From: an uncultured Candidatus Thioglobus sp.
Lineage (GTDB): Bacteria > Pseudomonadota > Gammaproteobacteria > PS1 > Pseudothioglobaceae
DNA length: 35,841 bases
NCBI GenBank assembly: GCA_905620445.1
Contig: CAJQTP010000046.1
Span: forward strand, 1 to 35,841
Direction: 5' to 3'
In this document: positions 25,689 to 33,005 of the stretch, piece by piece
How the letters are laid out: each line of letters opens with the position of its first letter
How positions within the stretch are numbered: the first letter of the stretch is position 1
Notes under the pieces: generated by a model
What the model saw: only the letters and a program-made list of their open reading frames with translations
Told to the model about the DNA's origin: nothing
The model's database searches: none
Translations under genes and position numbers: made by a program

Positions 25689-27046
25689 CTTATTCTAGAG
25701 ATTGCTTTTTGAGGACTATATAAAAGAAATAGAGCTATCGCAAGGATAAAGGCAACACCTTCAGCAATTGAAAGAGCAGCAATAAACCGGAAATCGGATA
25801 GTAAGCTATAAAAAAGTATTAAAAGACCAGTTGGAAGAATCAATCCACGACTCATTGCTAAAAGCGCAGACTGAAAAGGCAGATGAATAGCAGTTAAGTA
25901 GCCAGTTATCATCATATTAAAGCCAGCAAAAATAAAAATTGGCCAAACATAAGTAACAAACTCCAGAGCCAACGCTACAGTTTGAGCACTGCCCTTCTCA
26001 TTAACAAATAGGTAAATCAGGGGCTCACTTGCTGTTACCAATACAGTTATAAAAAATAAACTTAATAAAGCAACTATAACGCAAGCAGTTTTTAGAAAAG
26101 CTCTAGTACGCTCTGAATTGCGAGCTCCATAATTTTGAGAAATCATCACCTGGCTAGTATCCTCAATGGCAAAGAACATCATAAATCCTGTCATCAACAT
26201 ATAATTGACAACTGTAATAGCCGCAACGCCGTCAACTCCAGCACGTTGGATCAACATCCAGTTAAAGATAAATGCAATAATTGCTCCAGATACCTCATTA
26301 ATAAATTCAGAAATTCCGTTATATGCTGCCTGGAATACTTCCATCCAGTTGTTCTGTCGAAAACTAAAACTTAACGTCCTCTCTGGCATGAAAAAATAAA
26401 ACAGAATAACTAATAGCGATAGAACTTCTGATATGCCTGTTGCCCACGCTGCGCCAGTTAGCCCCCAGTCATAAACCGCAATAAATAAATAGTCCAGTGC
26501 AATATTAACTACCGCGCCAACTCCAAGCGCAATGGCGGCAAGATTAGGTAAGCCATCTAAACGGATGAAGAAATACAGAGGGATAATAATCAACTGAAAA
26601 ATTACAAATGGCATGATGATGCGGTAATACTCGCTCATCACTGGGAAGAGTTCTTTAGTAGCGCCGAGACTCGCAAATATCTGCTCTTCAAACACTAGGG
26701 TCAGAGTAATAGACGCAACACCATAGAGAGTCATAAAAATTAGCGACTTGCTGAATATTGAAGATGCAGCTGCCTTATCTCCCTCACCAAGATACTTTCC
26801 GCCTCGAACTGAGCCACCAATCGACATCATCATACTAACGCCGAATAGGAGAGTAATTATCGGAATAATAAGATTAACTGCAGCTAGAGCTGTAATGCCC
26901 ACATAGTTTCCAATAAAAATGCCATCCACCAATGAGGAAGAGGTCATAGCAATTAGACCCAGAATAGACGGAATCAAATACCTAACGAACGTCGGAAAAA
27001 TCTCACCATTAAGAGCATCATTATCTTTAGTTGTATCAACATTCAT
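25685..27046 (-). CDS. MATE family multidrug/metabolite exporter
   Basis: 453-aa membrane protein with about 12 hydrophobic helices in two halves. MATE landmarks: FVRYLIPSILGLIAMTSSSLVDGIF-type first helix with the family's short polar loop GIFIGNYVG, GLTGAAWATGIS and ISQNYGARNSERTRAF. It exchanges Na+ or H+ for organic substrates; it groups by eye with MepA/DinF-like exporters, but substrate is unknown. TATAAT lies 9 bases before the ATG and there is no ribosome site. Confidence 0.92.
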   Translation of the reverse strand: MNVDTTKDNDALNGEIFPTFVRYLIPSILGLIAMTSSSLVDGIFIGNYVGITALAAVNLIIPIITLLFGVSMMMSIGGSVRGGKYLGEGDKAAASSIFSKSLIFMTLYGVASITLTLVFEEQIFASLGATKELFPVMSEYYRIIMPFVIFQLIIIPLYFFIRLDGLPNLAAIALGVGAVVNIALDYLFIAVYDWGLTGAAWATGISEVLSLLVILFYFFMPERTLSFSFRQNNWMEVFQAAYNGISEFINEVSGAIIAFIFNWMLIQRAGVDGVAAITVVNYMLMTGFMMFFAIEDTSQVMISQNYGARNSERTRAFLKTACVIVALLSLFFITVLVTASEPLIYLFVNEKGSAQTVALALEFVTYVWPIFIFAGFNMMITGYLTAIHLPFQSALLAMSRGLILPTGLLILFYSLLSDFRFIAALSIAEGVAFILAIALFLLYSPQKAISRIR

Positions 27047-27055
27047 CGGATTTCG

Positions 27056-27061
27056 ATTATA
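27056..27061 (-). promoter_or_regulatory. -10 element directly before the MATE start
   Basis: Minus-strand TATAAT with only 9 bases to the ATG at 27046; leader at most a few bases. No good -35. Confidence 0.4.
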
Positions 27062-27128
27062 GGTTTTAAATGAATGCCATTTTCACACAATTTACTCAAT
27101 GCAATGAGAGCTTGTAATCTATTAAAAA

Positions 27129-27205
27129 TGGCGGAGCGGACGGGGGTCGAACCCGCGACCTCCTGCGTGACAGGCAGGCGTTCTAACCAACTGAACTACC
27201 GCTCC
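27129..27205 (-). tRNA. tRNA-Asp (GTC)
   Basis: 77 bases with encoded CCA. Acceptor stem GGAGCGG pairs with CCGCTCC, D arm TAGTTCAGTTGG, anticodon loop CTGTCAC (anticodon GTC), T loop GGTTCGAACC. Lies 7 bases after tRNA-Val on the same strand. Confidence 0.98.
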
Positions 27206-27212
27206 AATTTTT

Positions 27213-27288
27213 TGGTGGGCGCTACAAGACTTGAACTTGTGACCCTCGCCTTGTAAGGGCGATGCTCTCCCAACTGAGCTAAGCGCCC
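27213..27288 (-). tRNA. tRNA-Val (TAC)
   Basis: 76 bases with encoded CCA. Acceptor GGGCGCT pairs with AGCGCCC, D arm TAGCTCAGTTGGGAGAGCA, anticodon loop CTTACAA (anticodon TAC), T loop AGTTCAAGTCT. Its first base abuts the T run of the hupB terminator. Confidence 0.98.
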
Positions 27289-27324
27289 AAAAAAAATGCC
27301 CGAATCACTTCAGGAATCGGGCAT
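27289..27324 (-). terminator. hupB terminator, abutting tRNA-Val
   Basis: 8-bp stem ATGCCCGA/TCGGGCAT (27296-27324) followed on the minus strand by a T run down to 27289, the base before the tRNA. Some read-through, or a promoter inside hupB, must serve the tRNAs, since there is no room for one between. Confidence 0.75.
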
Positions 27325-27345
27325 ATTATACTGACAAAAAACTGT

Positions 27346-27618
27346 TTAGTTAACAGATTCCTTTAATAATTTTCCTGCTTTGAAAGCTGGGGCATTTGAT
27401 GCTTTAATTTGAATTGTAGCGCCAGTTTGTGGATTACGACCACTGCGAGCAGCACGAGCTCTAACCAAGAAGCTACCAAAGCCTGTAATTGCTACAGAGT
27501 CGCCTTTTGATAATGCACCTGTAATCGCGCTAGTTGTAGCATCTAAAGCGCGAGCAGCGTCTGCCTTAGAAAGTTCTGAACTGTCAGCAATTGCTGAAAC
27601 TAAATCTGATTTATTCAT
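27346..27618 (-). CDS. hupB: DNA-binding protein HU (beta type)
   Basis: 90-aa histone-like protein that bends and compacts DNA as a dimer. Full length: MNKSDLVSAIADSSELSKAD, FGSFLVRARAARSGRNPQTG (DNA-binding arms with RNP) and the end PAFKAGKLLKESVN. The ribosome site is AAGGAATA. A strong promoter and a leader with a 6-bp hairpin (27653-27678) lie upstream. Confidence 0.97.
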   Translation of the reverse strand: MNKSDLVSAIADSSELSKADAARALDATTSAITGALSKGDSVAITGFGSFLVRARAARSGRNPQTGATIQIKASNAPAFKAGKLLKESVN

Positions 27619-27685
27619 TTTTGATATTCCTTATATTTTAATTTATTTAGTAAACACCAAAAAAATTATAACGGTGTTGAAAAAT

Positions 27686-27713
27686 ATTATACATCAGTAA
27701 ACCGCAGTCTCAA
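27686..27713 (-). promoter_or_regulatory. hupB promoter
   Basis: Minus strand TTGAGA, 16 bases, TATAAT; about 60 bases of leader. Within the leader, AACACC (27653-27658) can pair with GGTGTT (27673-27678). Confidence 0.65.
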
Positions 27714-27735
27714 GCCAAATCCAATAAAAAATTAT

Positions 27736-27761
27736 AAAAAAATTATTGCATAATATGCAAT
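27736..27761 (-). terminator. End of the ccm operon
   Basis: AT-rich 7-bp stem ATTGCAT/ATGCAAT (27745-27761) followed on the minus strand by AA and a run of seven T, just after the ccmG stop. The stem is weak but the U tract is good. Confidence 0.55.
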
Positions 27762-27776
27762 TTTAATAAAAATACT

Positions 27777-28298
27777 TTAACTTTCAACAGGGTTAAGATG
27801 AACTACAAATTTTTTATCCCAGACATTTTGATCAATTTCACCGATATGCTTATATAGAATCATTCCTTTTTTATCCACTAAAAAAGTCTCTGGGGTCGCA
27901 TAAACCCCCAAATCCATTCCAATCTTGCCATCTGGATCAAACAAAATTTCATCAAAAGGATTTCCCATAATTTCTAAATACTTTGCACCATTTTCTCGAG
28001 TATCTTTGTAATCAATGCCTATTATTTGCAAATCTGTATTTTTAGCTATATTCATAATCATTTGATGCTCCTTTCGACATGTAGTGCACCATGACGCCCA
28101 AACATTGACTAAGGTCATTTTATTATCAAGAAGATTCACAACTTTAACGGTGTCGTCAGTATAAAAATCTTTACCTTCAATGGCAGGAAACATTTTTCCT
28201 AAGAGCGGAGAAGGCAGCTCACCTTTATTTGAATTTAGACTTAAAAACAGAAATGCTGCAATAACAATAAATATAATTAATGGAATTATTTTTTTCAT
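27777..28298 (-). CDS. ccmG: Cytochrome c maturation thiol-disulfide protein CcmG/DsbE
   Basis: 173-aa membrane-anchored thioredoxin that keeps apocytochrome c haem-binding cysteines reduced. N-terminal helix (IIPLIIFIVIAAFLFLSL), then the active site WASWCTTC (C71, C74), GIDYKD, and GVYATPETFLVDKKG with the cis-Pro. The family often has WCxPC; here the pair is CTTC. It overlaps ccmE by 4 bases (ATGA). ccmF, which normally lies between ccmE and ccmG, is absent. Confidence 0.93.
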   Translation of the reverse strand: MKKIIPLIIFIVIAAFLFLSLNSNKGELPSPLLGKMFPAIEGKDFYTDDTVKVVNLLDNKMTLVNVWASWCTTCRKEHQMIMNIAKNTDLQIIGIDYKDTRENGAKYLEIMGNPFDEILFDPDGKIGMDLGVYATPETFLVDKKGMILYKHIGEIDQNVWDKKFVVHLNPVES

Positions 28299-28741
28299 TC
28301 TTCTTCTGCCGTAATTTTTAATGCTGCAGCGACTTCAGGCGGCATATAGTTTTCATCATGTTTAGCTAAAACTTCAGTTGCTAGAAAATAGGTCTTGCAA
28401 GTCCACCTCACACAATTAGTTAACACTGAGCCAGTTGCAACAATGCCTTGACCCTCTCTAAAAAGATCTGGCAGAATCCCTTCAAAATTTACCTCAACTG
28501 ATTCATTATTATCTGTCACCACAAAGCTTACTATCATATCTTGCCTCTTAACACTATCTTTTTCAACCAGTCCGCCCACTCTAAAGCTTTTTCCAACTGG
28601 AGCTTTGCCGTTGGCAACATCAGTTGGCGTATAGAAATATAATAGATTTTCATTAAACGCTTTGATACCTAAATAGCCAGCTGAAAATACTCCTAACACA
28701 AGGAGCGCAACAAGCAGCATTCGGTTTTGCCTTCTAGTCAT
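28295..28741 (-). CDS. ccmE: Cytochrome c maturation haem chaperone CcmE
   Basis: 148-aa periplasmic haem chaperone anchored by an N-terminal helix (MLLVALLVLGVFSAGYLGI). The haem-attaching His is at 128 in LAKHDENY, and EGILPDLFREGQGIVATG is the classic barrel segment. Between them stand two extra cysteines (C110, C115; NCVRWTC) not found in E. coli CcmE. Overlaps: TAATG with ccmD upstream, ATGA with ccmG downstream. Confidence 0.95.
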   Translation of the reverse strand: MTRRQNRMLLVALLVLGVFSAGYLGIKAFNENLLYFYTPTDVANGKAPVGKSFRVGGLVEKDSVKRQDMIVSFVVTDNNESVEVNFEGILPDLFREGQGIVATGSVLTNCVRWTCKTYFLATEVLAKHDENYMPPEVAAALKITAEEE

Positions 28742-28908
28742 TAGCTTCTTGAATACTTATTTTTAAGACTCATTATGGCTTTTTTATGATTCCTTTTGGC
28801 ACTTACAAAAAGCGTTATAACTGTTATTGCAGAAACTCCATATGCTAGCCATACATAAAATGCATATTTACCATATGGAAGAAAAGAAAAATACTCTACC
28901 ATTGTCAT
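28741..28908 (-). CDS. ccmD: Haem exporter small subunit CcmD
   Basis: A 55-aa gene too short for most gene finders, exactly filling the space between ccmC and ccmE. It starts at ATG 28908, overlapping the ccmC stop (ATGA), and its TAA overlaps the ccmE ATG (TAATG). The protein has the CcmD layout: FLPYGKYAFYVWLAYG, a single helix (VSAITVITLFVS) and a basic tail (AKRNHKKAIM). In the family it holds CcmC, CcmE and the CcmAB transporter together. Confidence 0.92.
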   Translation of the reverse strand: MTMVEYFSFLPYGKYAFYVWLAYGVSAITVITLFVSAKRNHKKAIMSLKNKYSRS

Positions 28909-29642
28909 AAGATTGCCCCGCTCACTTCATCTTTAACCCAGCGAGAATTTTGCTCACGAATTAAAACCTCAGTCTTAGCCTTAATAACCACCAATAAAGC
29001 ATACAGAAAAATAGATGCCACAAACATTAGCGCAAGAGCAATTTGCATGTCGGGATCTTTTAGTCCGCCTGTACCAACTGAGTAACCTTGATGAAGGGTG
29101 TTCCACCATTTAACAGAGTAATGAATAACAGGTAAATTTACCAATCCAACTATTGCCAAAATTGAGCTTGCCTTAGCTGCTGTTTTTGGATTATCAAATG
29201 CATTATTGAGTGACATGTAAGCTAGATATAAAAACAATAAAATAAGCTCTGATGTTAGTCGCGCATCCCAAACCCACCAAGCCCCCCACATCGGCTTTCC
29301 CCAAACAGCCCCTGAAACCAGGGCAATAATTGTAAAGGCAGCTCCAATAGGGGCGGAAACCTTAGCGACAACTTCAGCCATTTTGATTTGCCAGATGAGT
29401 CCAATGCCGCCAGCAATGGCCATCACTGCATAAACCATCATTGACAAAATAGCGCTAGGCACATGAACAAAAATAATTCTGTAGCCATCCCCTTGTTGAT
29501 AATCAGCAGGAGAAACAATAAGAGCCCAGTATAAGCCTACTAATAAAAAACCAATAAAAGGCCAAAAAAACCAAGGGGTTAGATTAGTGCAAGTTTGGTA
29601 AAAAATTTTAGGAGACGACTGCCTTTGAATCCATTTCCACAT
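28905..29642 (-). CDS. ccmC: Haem handling protein CcmC
   Basis: 245-aa six-helix membrane protein that delivers haem to CcmE. The tryptophan-rich haem loop is intact (VWGKPMWGAWWVWDARL), as are the haem-ligand His residues in FVHVPSA and INLP-VIHYSVKWWNTLHQG. ccmA and ccmB, which usually precede it, are replaced by tsaB 28 bases upstream. No Shine-Dalgarno is clear. It starts the ccmC-D-E-G block. Confidence 0.96.
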   Translation of the reverse strand: MWKWIQRQSSPKIFYQTCTNLTPWFFWPFIGFLLVGLYWALIVSPADYQQGDGYRIIFVHVPSAILSMMVYAVMAIAGGIGLIWQIKMAEVVAKVSAPIGAAFTIIALVSGAVWGKPMWGAWWVWDARLTSELILLFLYLAYMSLNNAFDNPKTAAKASSILAIVGLVNLPVIHYSVKWWNTLHQGYSVGTGGLKDPDMQIALALMFVASIFLYALLVVIKAKTEVLIREQNSRWVKDEVSGAIL

Positions 29643-29670
29643 AACTAAAAAAAGTTATAAAAAAAAGATT

Positions 29671-30327
29671 TTATTTTAATGATTTTTGAGCGACGTTGTT
29701 TCGTAAATATATTGGTTGAGGGAGATCAAATGTTGGACTTTCCCCCGACTCAATTGCCAGAAGAGATAAATCTACTAATTCAGATGATTCAGGGTAAATA
29801 GTAAGGTCAGTGGTCTTGATATTAGTGGCTGTATGTAGTTTATCGTTATGAGCACCCCATCCCGTTCCAACTCCTACAAAATCAGCGCCTAAATTATCAA
29901 CATCTTCAGGACTACAAATTTTCATCTTACTAAGGACTCCATGATCATAAACTGCCCAGTAAACTTCTCCCATTCTTGCATCAAGCGCAACAGCAATTTT
30001 CTCTGCTTTAAGCATTTTAGATGCTCTAAATCCTAACAATTCAAGCGTTGAAAAACCGATGGTAGGAATGTTGCAAGAAAGCGAAAGCCCCTGCACAACT
30101 CCAATACACATTCTAACGCCTGTAAAAGCGCCGGGACCTTTTGAATATGCAATCACATCAACGTCATTTAATTTTTTTCCTGACTCATTAAAAACCTCAT
30201 CACAAAGCTTCAGAATGTGGCCAGAACTTTTTTCAATATTAGTTAGCACTCTGCTCGTCCTAAAACCAGAAGAATATAAAGTAACAGATGCAACCTCTGT
30301 ACATGTATCAATAGCAAGTATATTCAT
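29671..30327 (-). CDS. tsaB: tRNA threonylcarbamoyladenosine (t6A) protein TsaB
   Basis: 218 aa from the ATG at 30327; together with TsaD and TsaE it forms t6A37 in ANN-decoding tRNAs. ASKHA-fold start MNILAIDTCTEVASV, then YSKGPGAFTGVRMCIGVVQGL, the signature for YeaZ/TsaB, and ALDARMGEVYWAVY. Its ATG overlaps the mtgA stop by one base (TGATG), so translation is coupled. Confidence 0.95.
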   Translation of the reverse strand: MNILAIDTCTEVASVTLYSSGFRTSRVLTNIEKSSGHILKLCDEVFNESGKKLNDVDVIAYSKGPGAFTGVRMCIGVVQGLSLSCNIPTIGFSTLELLGFRASKMLKAEKIAVALDARMGEVYWAVYDHGVLSKMKICSPEDVDNLGADFVGVGTGWGAHNDKLHTATNIKTTDLTIYPESSELVDLSLLAIESGESPTFDLPQPIYLRNNVAQKSLK

Positions 30328-30992
30328 CAAATTATTCTTTTATAGTTTTTATGCATCGACAAAATCATTTCAACACGCTTTTTAAGGCGGTCAGGAAAAT
30401 TAGTAGGATTGAAATAAGAAGGACCTTTAAGCAAAGCAACAAGCGTAGCCATTTCCCTCAAATTTAAACTACTTACATCCTTTTCAAAGTAGTGCAAACT
30501 TCCGCTAGCAAAGCCATGAAAAGCAGTAGATCCTTGTTGGGCTAAATATACCGTATTCATATATCTCTCAAGAATAAATTTTTTATCATATGACAGCTCC
30601 AGTATGATTGCCATTAGAGCCTCCTCTACTTTTCTTGATAATGTTTTGTCTCTTGAGAGTAATGAGTTTTTAATTAACTGCTGAGATATTGTACTAGCAC
30701 CTCTAAGCTCTTTTTCATCAAATAAATAGCCGTATAAAACTCTTAATATTTCCTTAAAATCAACCCCGCTATGATTGAAAAATGATTGATCCTCAACCAA
30801 TAAAAGCATATTTACTAAATCTTTAGGGTACTCATCAAAAGAGTATTGGACCTGAATAACATCTTCCATTGATCCAATGTCTGAAGAAAATTCAGCTTTC
30901 ACTAAGCTATTCAAATACCAAGCATATGATATAAAAATAAAAATACATAATAAAAGTATTCGTTTAATCCATGAACTAGTAATTAATTTCAT
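30327..30992 (-). CDS. mtgA: Monofunctional peptidoglycan glycosyltransferase
   Basis: 221-aa GT51 enzyme polymerising lipid II into glycan strands. One N-terminal membrane helix (ILLLCIFIFISYAWYL), then the catalytic Glu at 67 in VEDQSFFNHSG, RGASTISQQLIKN, KVEEALMAIILE, ERYMNTVYLAQQG and the final motif ATLVALLKGPSYFNP. There is no transpeptidase domain, so it is the monofunctional type. It overlaps cutC by 17 bases and tsaB by one. Confidence 0.93.
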   Translation of the reverse strand: MKLITSSWIKRILLLCIFIFISYAWYLNSLVKAEFSSDIGSMEDVIQVQYSFDEYPKDLVNMLLLVEDQSFFNHSGVDFKEILRVLYGYLFDEKELRGASTISQQLIKNSLLSRDKTLSRKVEEALMAIILELSYDKKFILERYMNTVYLAQQGSTAFHGFASGSLHYFEKDVSSLNLREMATLVALLKGPSYFNPTNFPDRLKKRVEMILSMHKNYKRII

Positions 30993-31653
30993 TTTTTATA
31001 CTTATAATTTTATTAGAGTCAGTAAAAGAACTGTTTTCAAATATGCCAGAGCAAGAAGAATGAATCCAGTTGAAGTTAGAGCTCAAGGCAATTTTTTGAG
31101 CATTTTCTGGGTTAATACCTGAGCCGGGCATTATTTCGATTTTACCCAAAGCCTTGATATGCATTTCTTTGAGGACTGACAAACCATCATTAGCGGTTTT
31201 AGCACCTCCAGAGGACAAGATACAATCAAAGCCTAAATCAGTTGCAATCTCAACTGCACTAACTGGCTTCGATATAGTATCAATAGCCCTGTGTAAAGTT
31301 TTCTTTAATCCAGATGCATGCTCGACAAGCTTCTCTAGAATAGCTTGATCAATACATCCACTGGTTGATGTGGCTCCAAAAACAACGCCCTCAAAGCCAA
31401 AGGAGTGGGCCATATCAATATCTTTTTTCATTTGATTTACATCTGAAGGTGAATAATGAAAATTAGCACTTTTTGGGCGAACCATAATACGCAAAGGTAT
31501 TTTAGATTCTGATGCTTGTTTCATTAATTCAACTGTTGGAGTTAGGCCACCATGCTTAAGTGAGCTGCAAAGCTCTATCCTGTCTGCATTACCCTCGATG
31601 CATGCCTCAAGCCCAGCTAAGTTATCAATACAAACTTCAAGTTTAGTTGCCAT
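30976..31653 (-). CDS. cutC: CutC family protein
   Basis: 225-aa TIM-barrel protein, named for copper homeostasis though its chemistry is not settled. Start chosen at the ATG at 31653 (MATKLEVCIDNLAGLEACIE), which is the family N-terminus; the open frame runs 21 codons further. Motifs: GNADRIELCSSLKHGGLTP, RIMVRPKSANFHYS, GFEGVVFGATSTSG, LHRAIDTI, ILSSGGAKTA, IMPGSGIN. It begins the seven-gene string down to ccmG. TATAAT is only 7 bases from the ATG and there is no ribosome site. Confidence 0.95.
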   Translation of the reverse strand: MATKLEVCIDNLAGLEACIEGNADRIELCSSLKHGGLTPTVELMKQASESKIPLRIMVRPKSANFHYSPSDVNQMKKDIDMAHSFGFEGVVFGATSTSGCIDQAILEKLVEHASGLKKTLHRAIDTISKPVSAVEIATDLGFDCILSSGGAKTANDGLSVLKEMHIKALGKIEIMPGSGINPENAQKIALSSNFNWIHSSCSGIFENSSFTDSNKIISIKNEINY

Positions 31654-31660
31654 GTAACAA

Positions 31661-31666
31661 ATTATA
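31661..31666 (-). promoter_or_regulatory. -10 element for a probably leaderless cutC mRNA
   Basis: Minus-strand TATAAT, then 7 bases (TTGTTAC), then the ATG at 31653. Transcription would start on or beside the start codon. Confidence 0.5.
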
Positions 31667-31729
31667 AAATAGTGTTTATTTAAACAGTTTATCTCAATGT
31701 ATACATAATACGACAAGAAGAGTAAATAA

Positions 31730-31757
31730 TTGATAAATATAGATTAAGTAGTATAAA
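31730..31757 (+). promoter_or_regulatory. Promoter of rpsF-rpsR-rplI
   Basis: TTGATA, 16 bases, TATAAA, giving a leader of about 58 bases before the rpsF ATG. Confidence 0.65.
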
Positions 31758-31768
31758 ATACCCCCTTC

Positions 31769-31808
31769 CTTGCTTGATCAGCACTAGTTGGCAAGCTTTT
31801 TTTAACCG
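31769..31808 (+). promoter_or_regulatory. rpsF leader hairpin with U run and CCG
   Basis: GCTTG (31772-31776) can pair with CAAGC (31792-31796), followed at once by seven T (31797-31803) and then AACCG before the Shine-Dalgarno. The stem plus U run looks like an attenuator. Known rpsF leaders bind the S6:S18 complex through a structure with a CCG; whether this leader does so cannot be told by eye. Confidence 0.35.
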
Positions 31809-31821
31809 TAAGGAGATGTTA

Positions 31822-32199
31822 ATGAGACATTATGAAATAACTCTCATTGTCCATCCTGATCAAAGCTCTCAGGTAACGACAATGATTGAAAAATACAAAG
31901 AACTAATCACTTCAGGTGGTGGTATGGTTCACAGAGATGAAGACTGGGGTCGTAAACACCTCGCCTATCCAATCGATAAAATCTATAAAGCACATTATTT
32001 AATGATGAATATTGAGTGTGACAAAGATACTCTCGATAAATTGAACTATAACTTCCGATTCAATGACGCCATACTTAGAAACTTAATAATCTCTAAGAAA
32101 GTGGCTATCACTGATCCATCAATTATGGTTACAGAATCTGATAAAGATAAAGATCATGGTAAAGATAAAACCAAAGATCGTGTTGCTGACAAGAAATAG
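31822..32199 (+). CDS. rpsF: 30S ribosomal protein S6
   Basis: 125 aa from the ATG at 31822, chosen for AAGGAG six bases upstream and the family start [15 protein letters not shown]. Conserved [20 protein letters not shown] and [10 protein letters not shown]. The tail is rich in Lys and Asp ([14 protein letters not shown]), as in many S6 proteins. Partner of S18 encoded next. Confidence 0.98.
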   Translation: MRHYEITLIVHPDQSSQVTTMIEKYKELITSGGGMVHRDEDWGRKHLAYPIDKIYKAHYLMMNIECDKDTLDKLNYNFRFNDAILRNLIISKKVAITDPSIMVTESDKDKDHGKDKTKDRVADKK

Positions 32200-32208
32200 G
32201 AGATTGTA

Positions 32209-32466
32209 ATGGCTAAAAAACAAGTAACTAAAAGACGTAAATTTCAAATCCCTATCAACCGCTTTTGTCGTTTTACAAAAGCTGGTGTTAAGGAGATCGA
32301 TTATAAAGATGTCGAAACTTTGCTCAGAAACATTGACGAGAGTGGAAAAATCACTCCATCAAGAATAACTGGTACAACAGCTAGATTTCAAAGACAGCTA
32401 ACTACTGCGATTAAACGAGCAAGGTTCTTAGCGTTAATTCCATATACTGATAAACACAAAAAATAG
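32209..32466 (+). CDS. rpsR: 30S ribosomal protein S18
   Basis: 85 aa, basic; [38 protein letters not shown] and [15 protein letters not shown] are classic. Begins 9 bases after rpsF with AGGAG in the gap. Confidence 0.98.
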   Translation: MAKKQVTKRRKFQIPINRFCRFTKAGVKEIDYKDVETLLRNIDESGKITPSRITGTTARFQRQLTTAIKRARFLALIPYTDKHKK

Positions 32467-32474
32467 GAGGCCTC

Positions 32475-32930
32475 ATGAAAGTAATTTTATTAGAAAAAAA
32501 TGAAAAATTAGGTAGCCTTGGTGATATTGCAAACGTTAAATCTGGCTATGCTCGAAACTATTTAATTCCTCAAGGGAAAGCTAAGCCTGCCAACAAGGCT
32601 AATATGGCTACTTTTGAAACAATACGTGCAGATCTTGAAGCTAAAGAACTTGCAGCCATGACAGACGCACAATCTAAAGAAACTGCAATGTCAGATGTTG
32701 TATGTACAATTACAGCAAATGCAGGCGAAGAAGGAAAACTTTATGGCTCTGTTAGTCCTGCTGATATTGCTGAAAACCTTCTTGCACAAGGTTTTGAAGT
32801 TGAAAAAAGAGACATTAATATGTCTGAAGCCATAAGAAACACAGGTGAATATGAAGTGACAGTTTCTCTCTATGCAGAAGTTGTTGTAACGGTTAAAATA
32901 ATAGTTATAGCTTCAACTGAAGCAGAATAA
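32475..32930 (+). CDS. rplI: 50S ribosomal protein L9
   Basis: 151 aa: N-domain MKVILLEKNEKLGSLGD, VKSGYARNYLIPQGKA, long linking helix, and C-domain with GKLYGSVSPADIAE. AGGAGG stands six bases before the ATG. Third gene of the rpsF-rpsR-rplI operon (priB not present between rpsF and rpsR). Confidence 0.98.
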   Translation: MKVILLEKNEKLGSLGDIANVKSGYARNYLIPQGKAKPANKANMATFETIRADLEAKELAAMTDAQSKETAMSDVVCTITANAGEEGKLYGSVSPADIAENLLAQGFEVEKRDINMSEAIRNTGEYEVTVSLYAEVVVTVKIIVIASTEAE

Positions 32931-32961
32931 GTTAATTCAAATCACATAAGTAAGTTAAAAT

Positions 32962-32986
32962 AAAAAGCCCTTTTTGAGGGCTTTTT
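32962..32986 (+). terminator. Terminator after rplI
   Basis: 10-bp stem AAAAAGCCCT/AGGGCTTTTT with a 5-base loop, ending in ATTTTTC. Symmetric enough to work both ways; only 19 bases before dnaB. Confidence 0.85.
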
Positions 32987-32993
32987 ATTTTTC

Positions 32994-32999
32994 TAAAAT
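32994..32999 (+). promoter_or_regulatory. -10-like element next to the dnaB start
   Basis: TAAAAT with six bases to the ATG at 33006; it overlaps the tail of the rplI terminator. No consensus -35, so this is weak. Confidence 0.3.
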
Positions 33000-33005
33000 G
33001 CACTA

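Noticed and set aside
27074-27256. 60-aa plus-strand frame with VEPATSCVTGRRSNQLNYR
   Set aside because: It lies antisense over the two tRNA genes and is the well-known spurious protein that tRNA sequence gives in databases.
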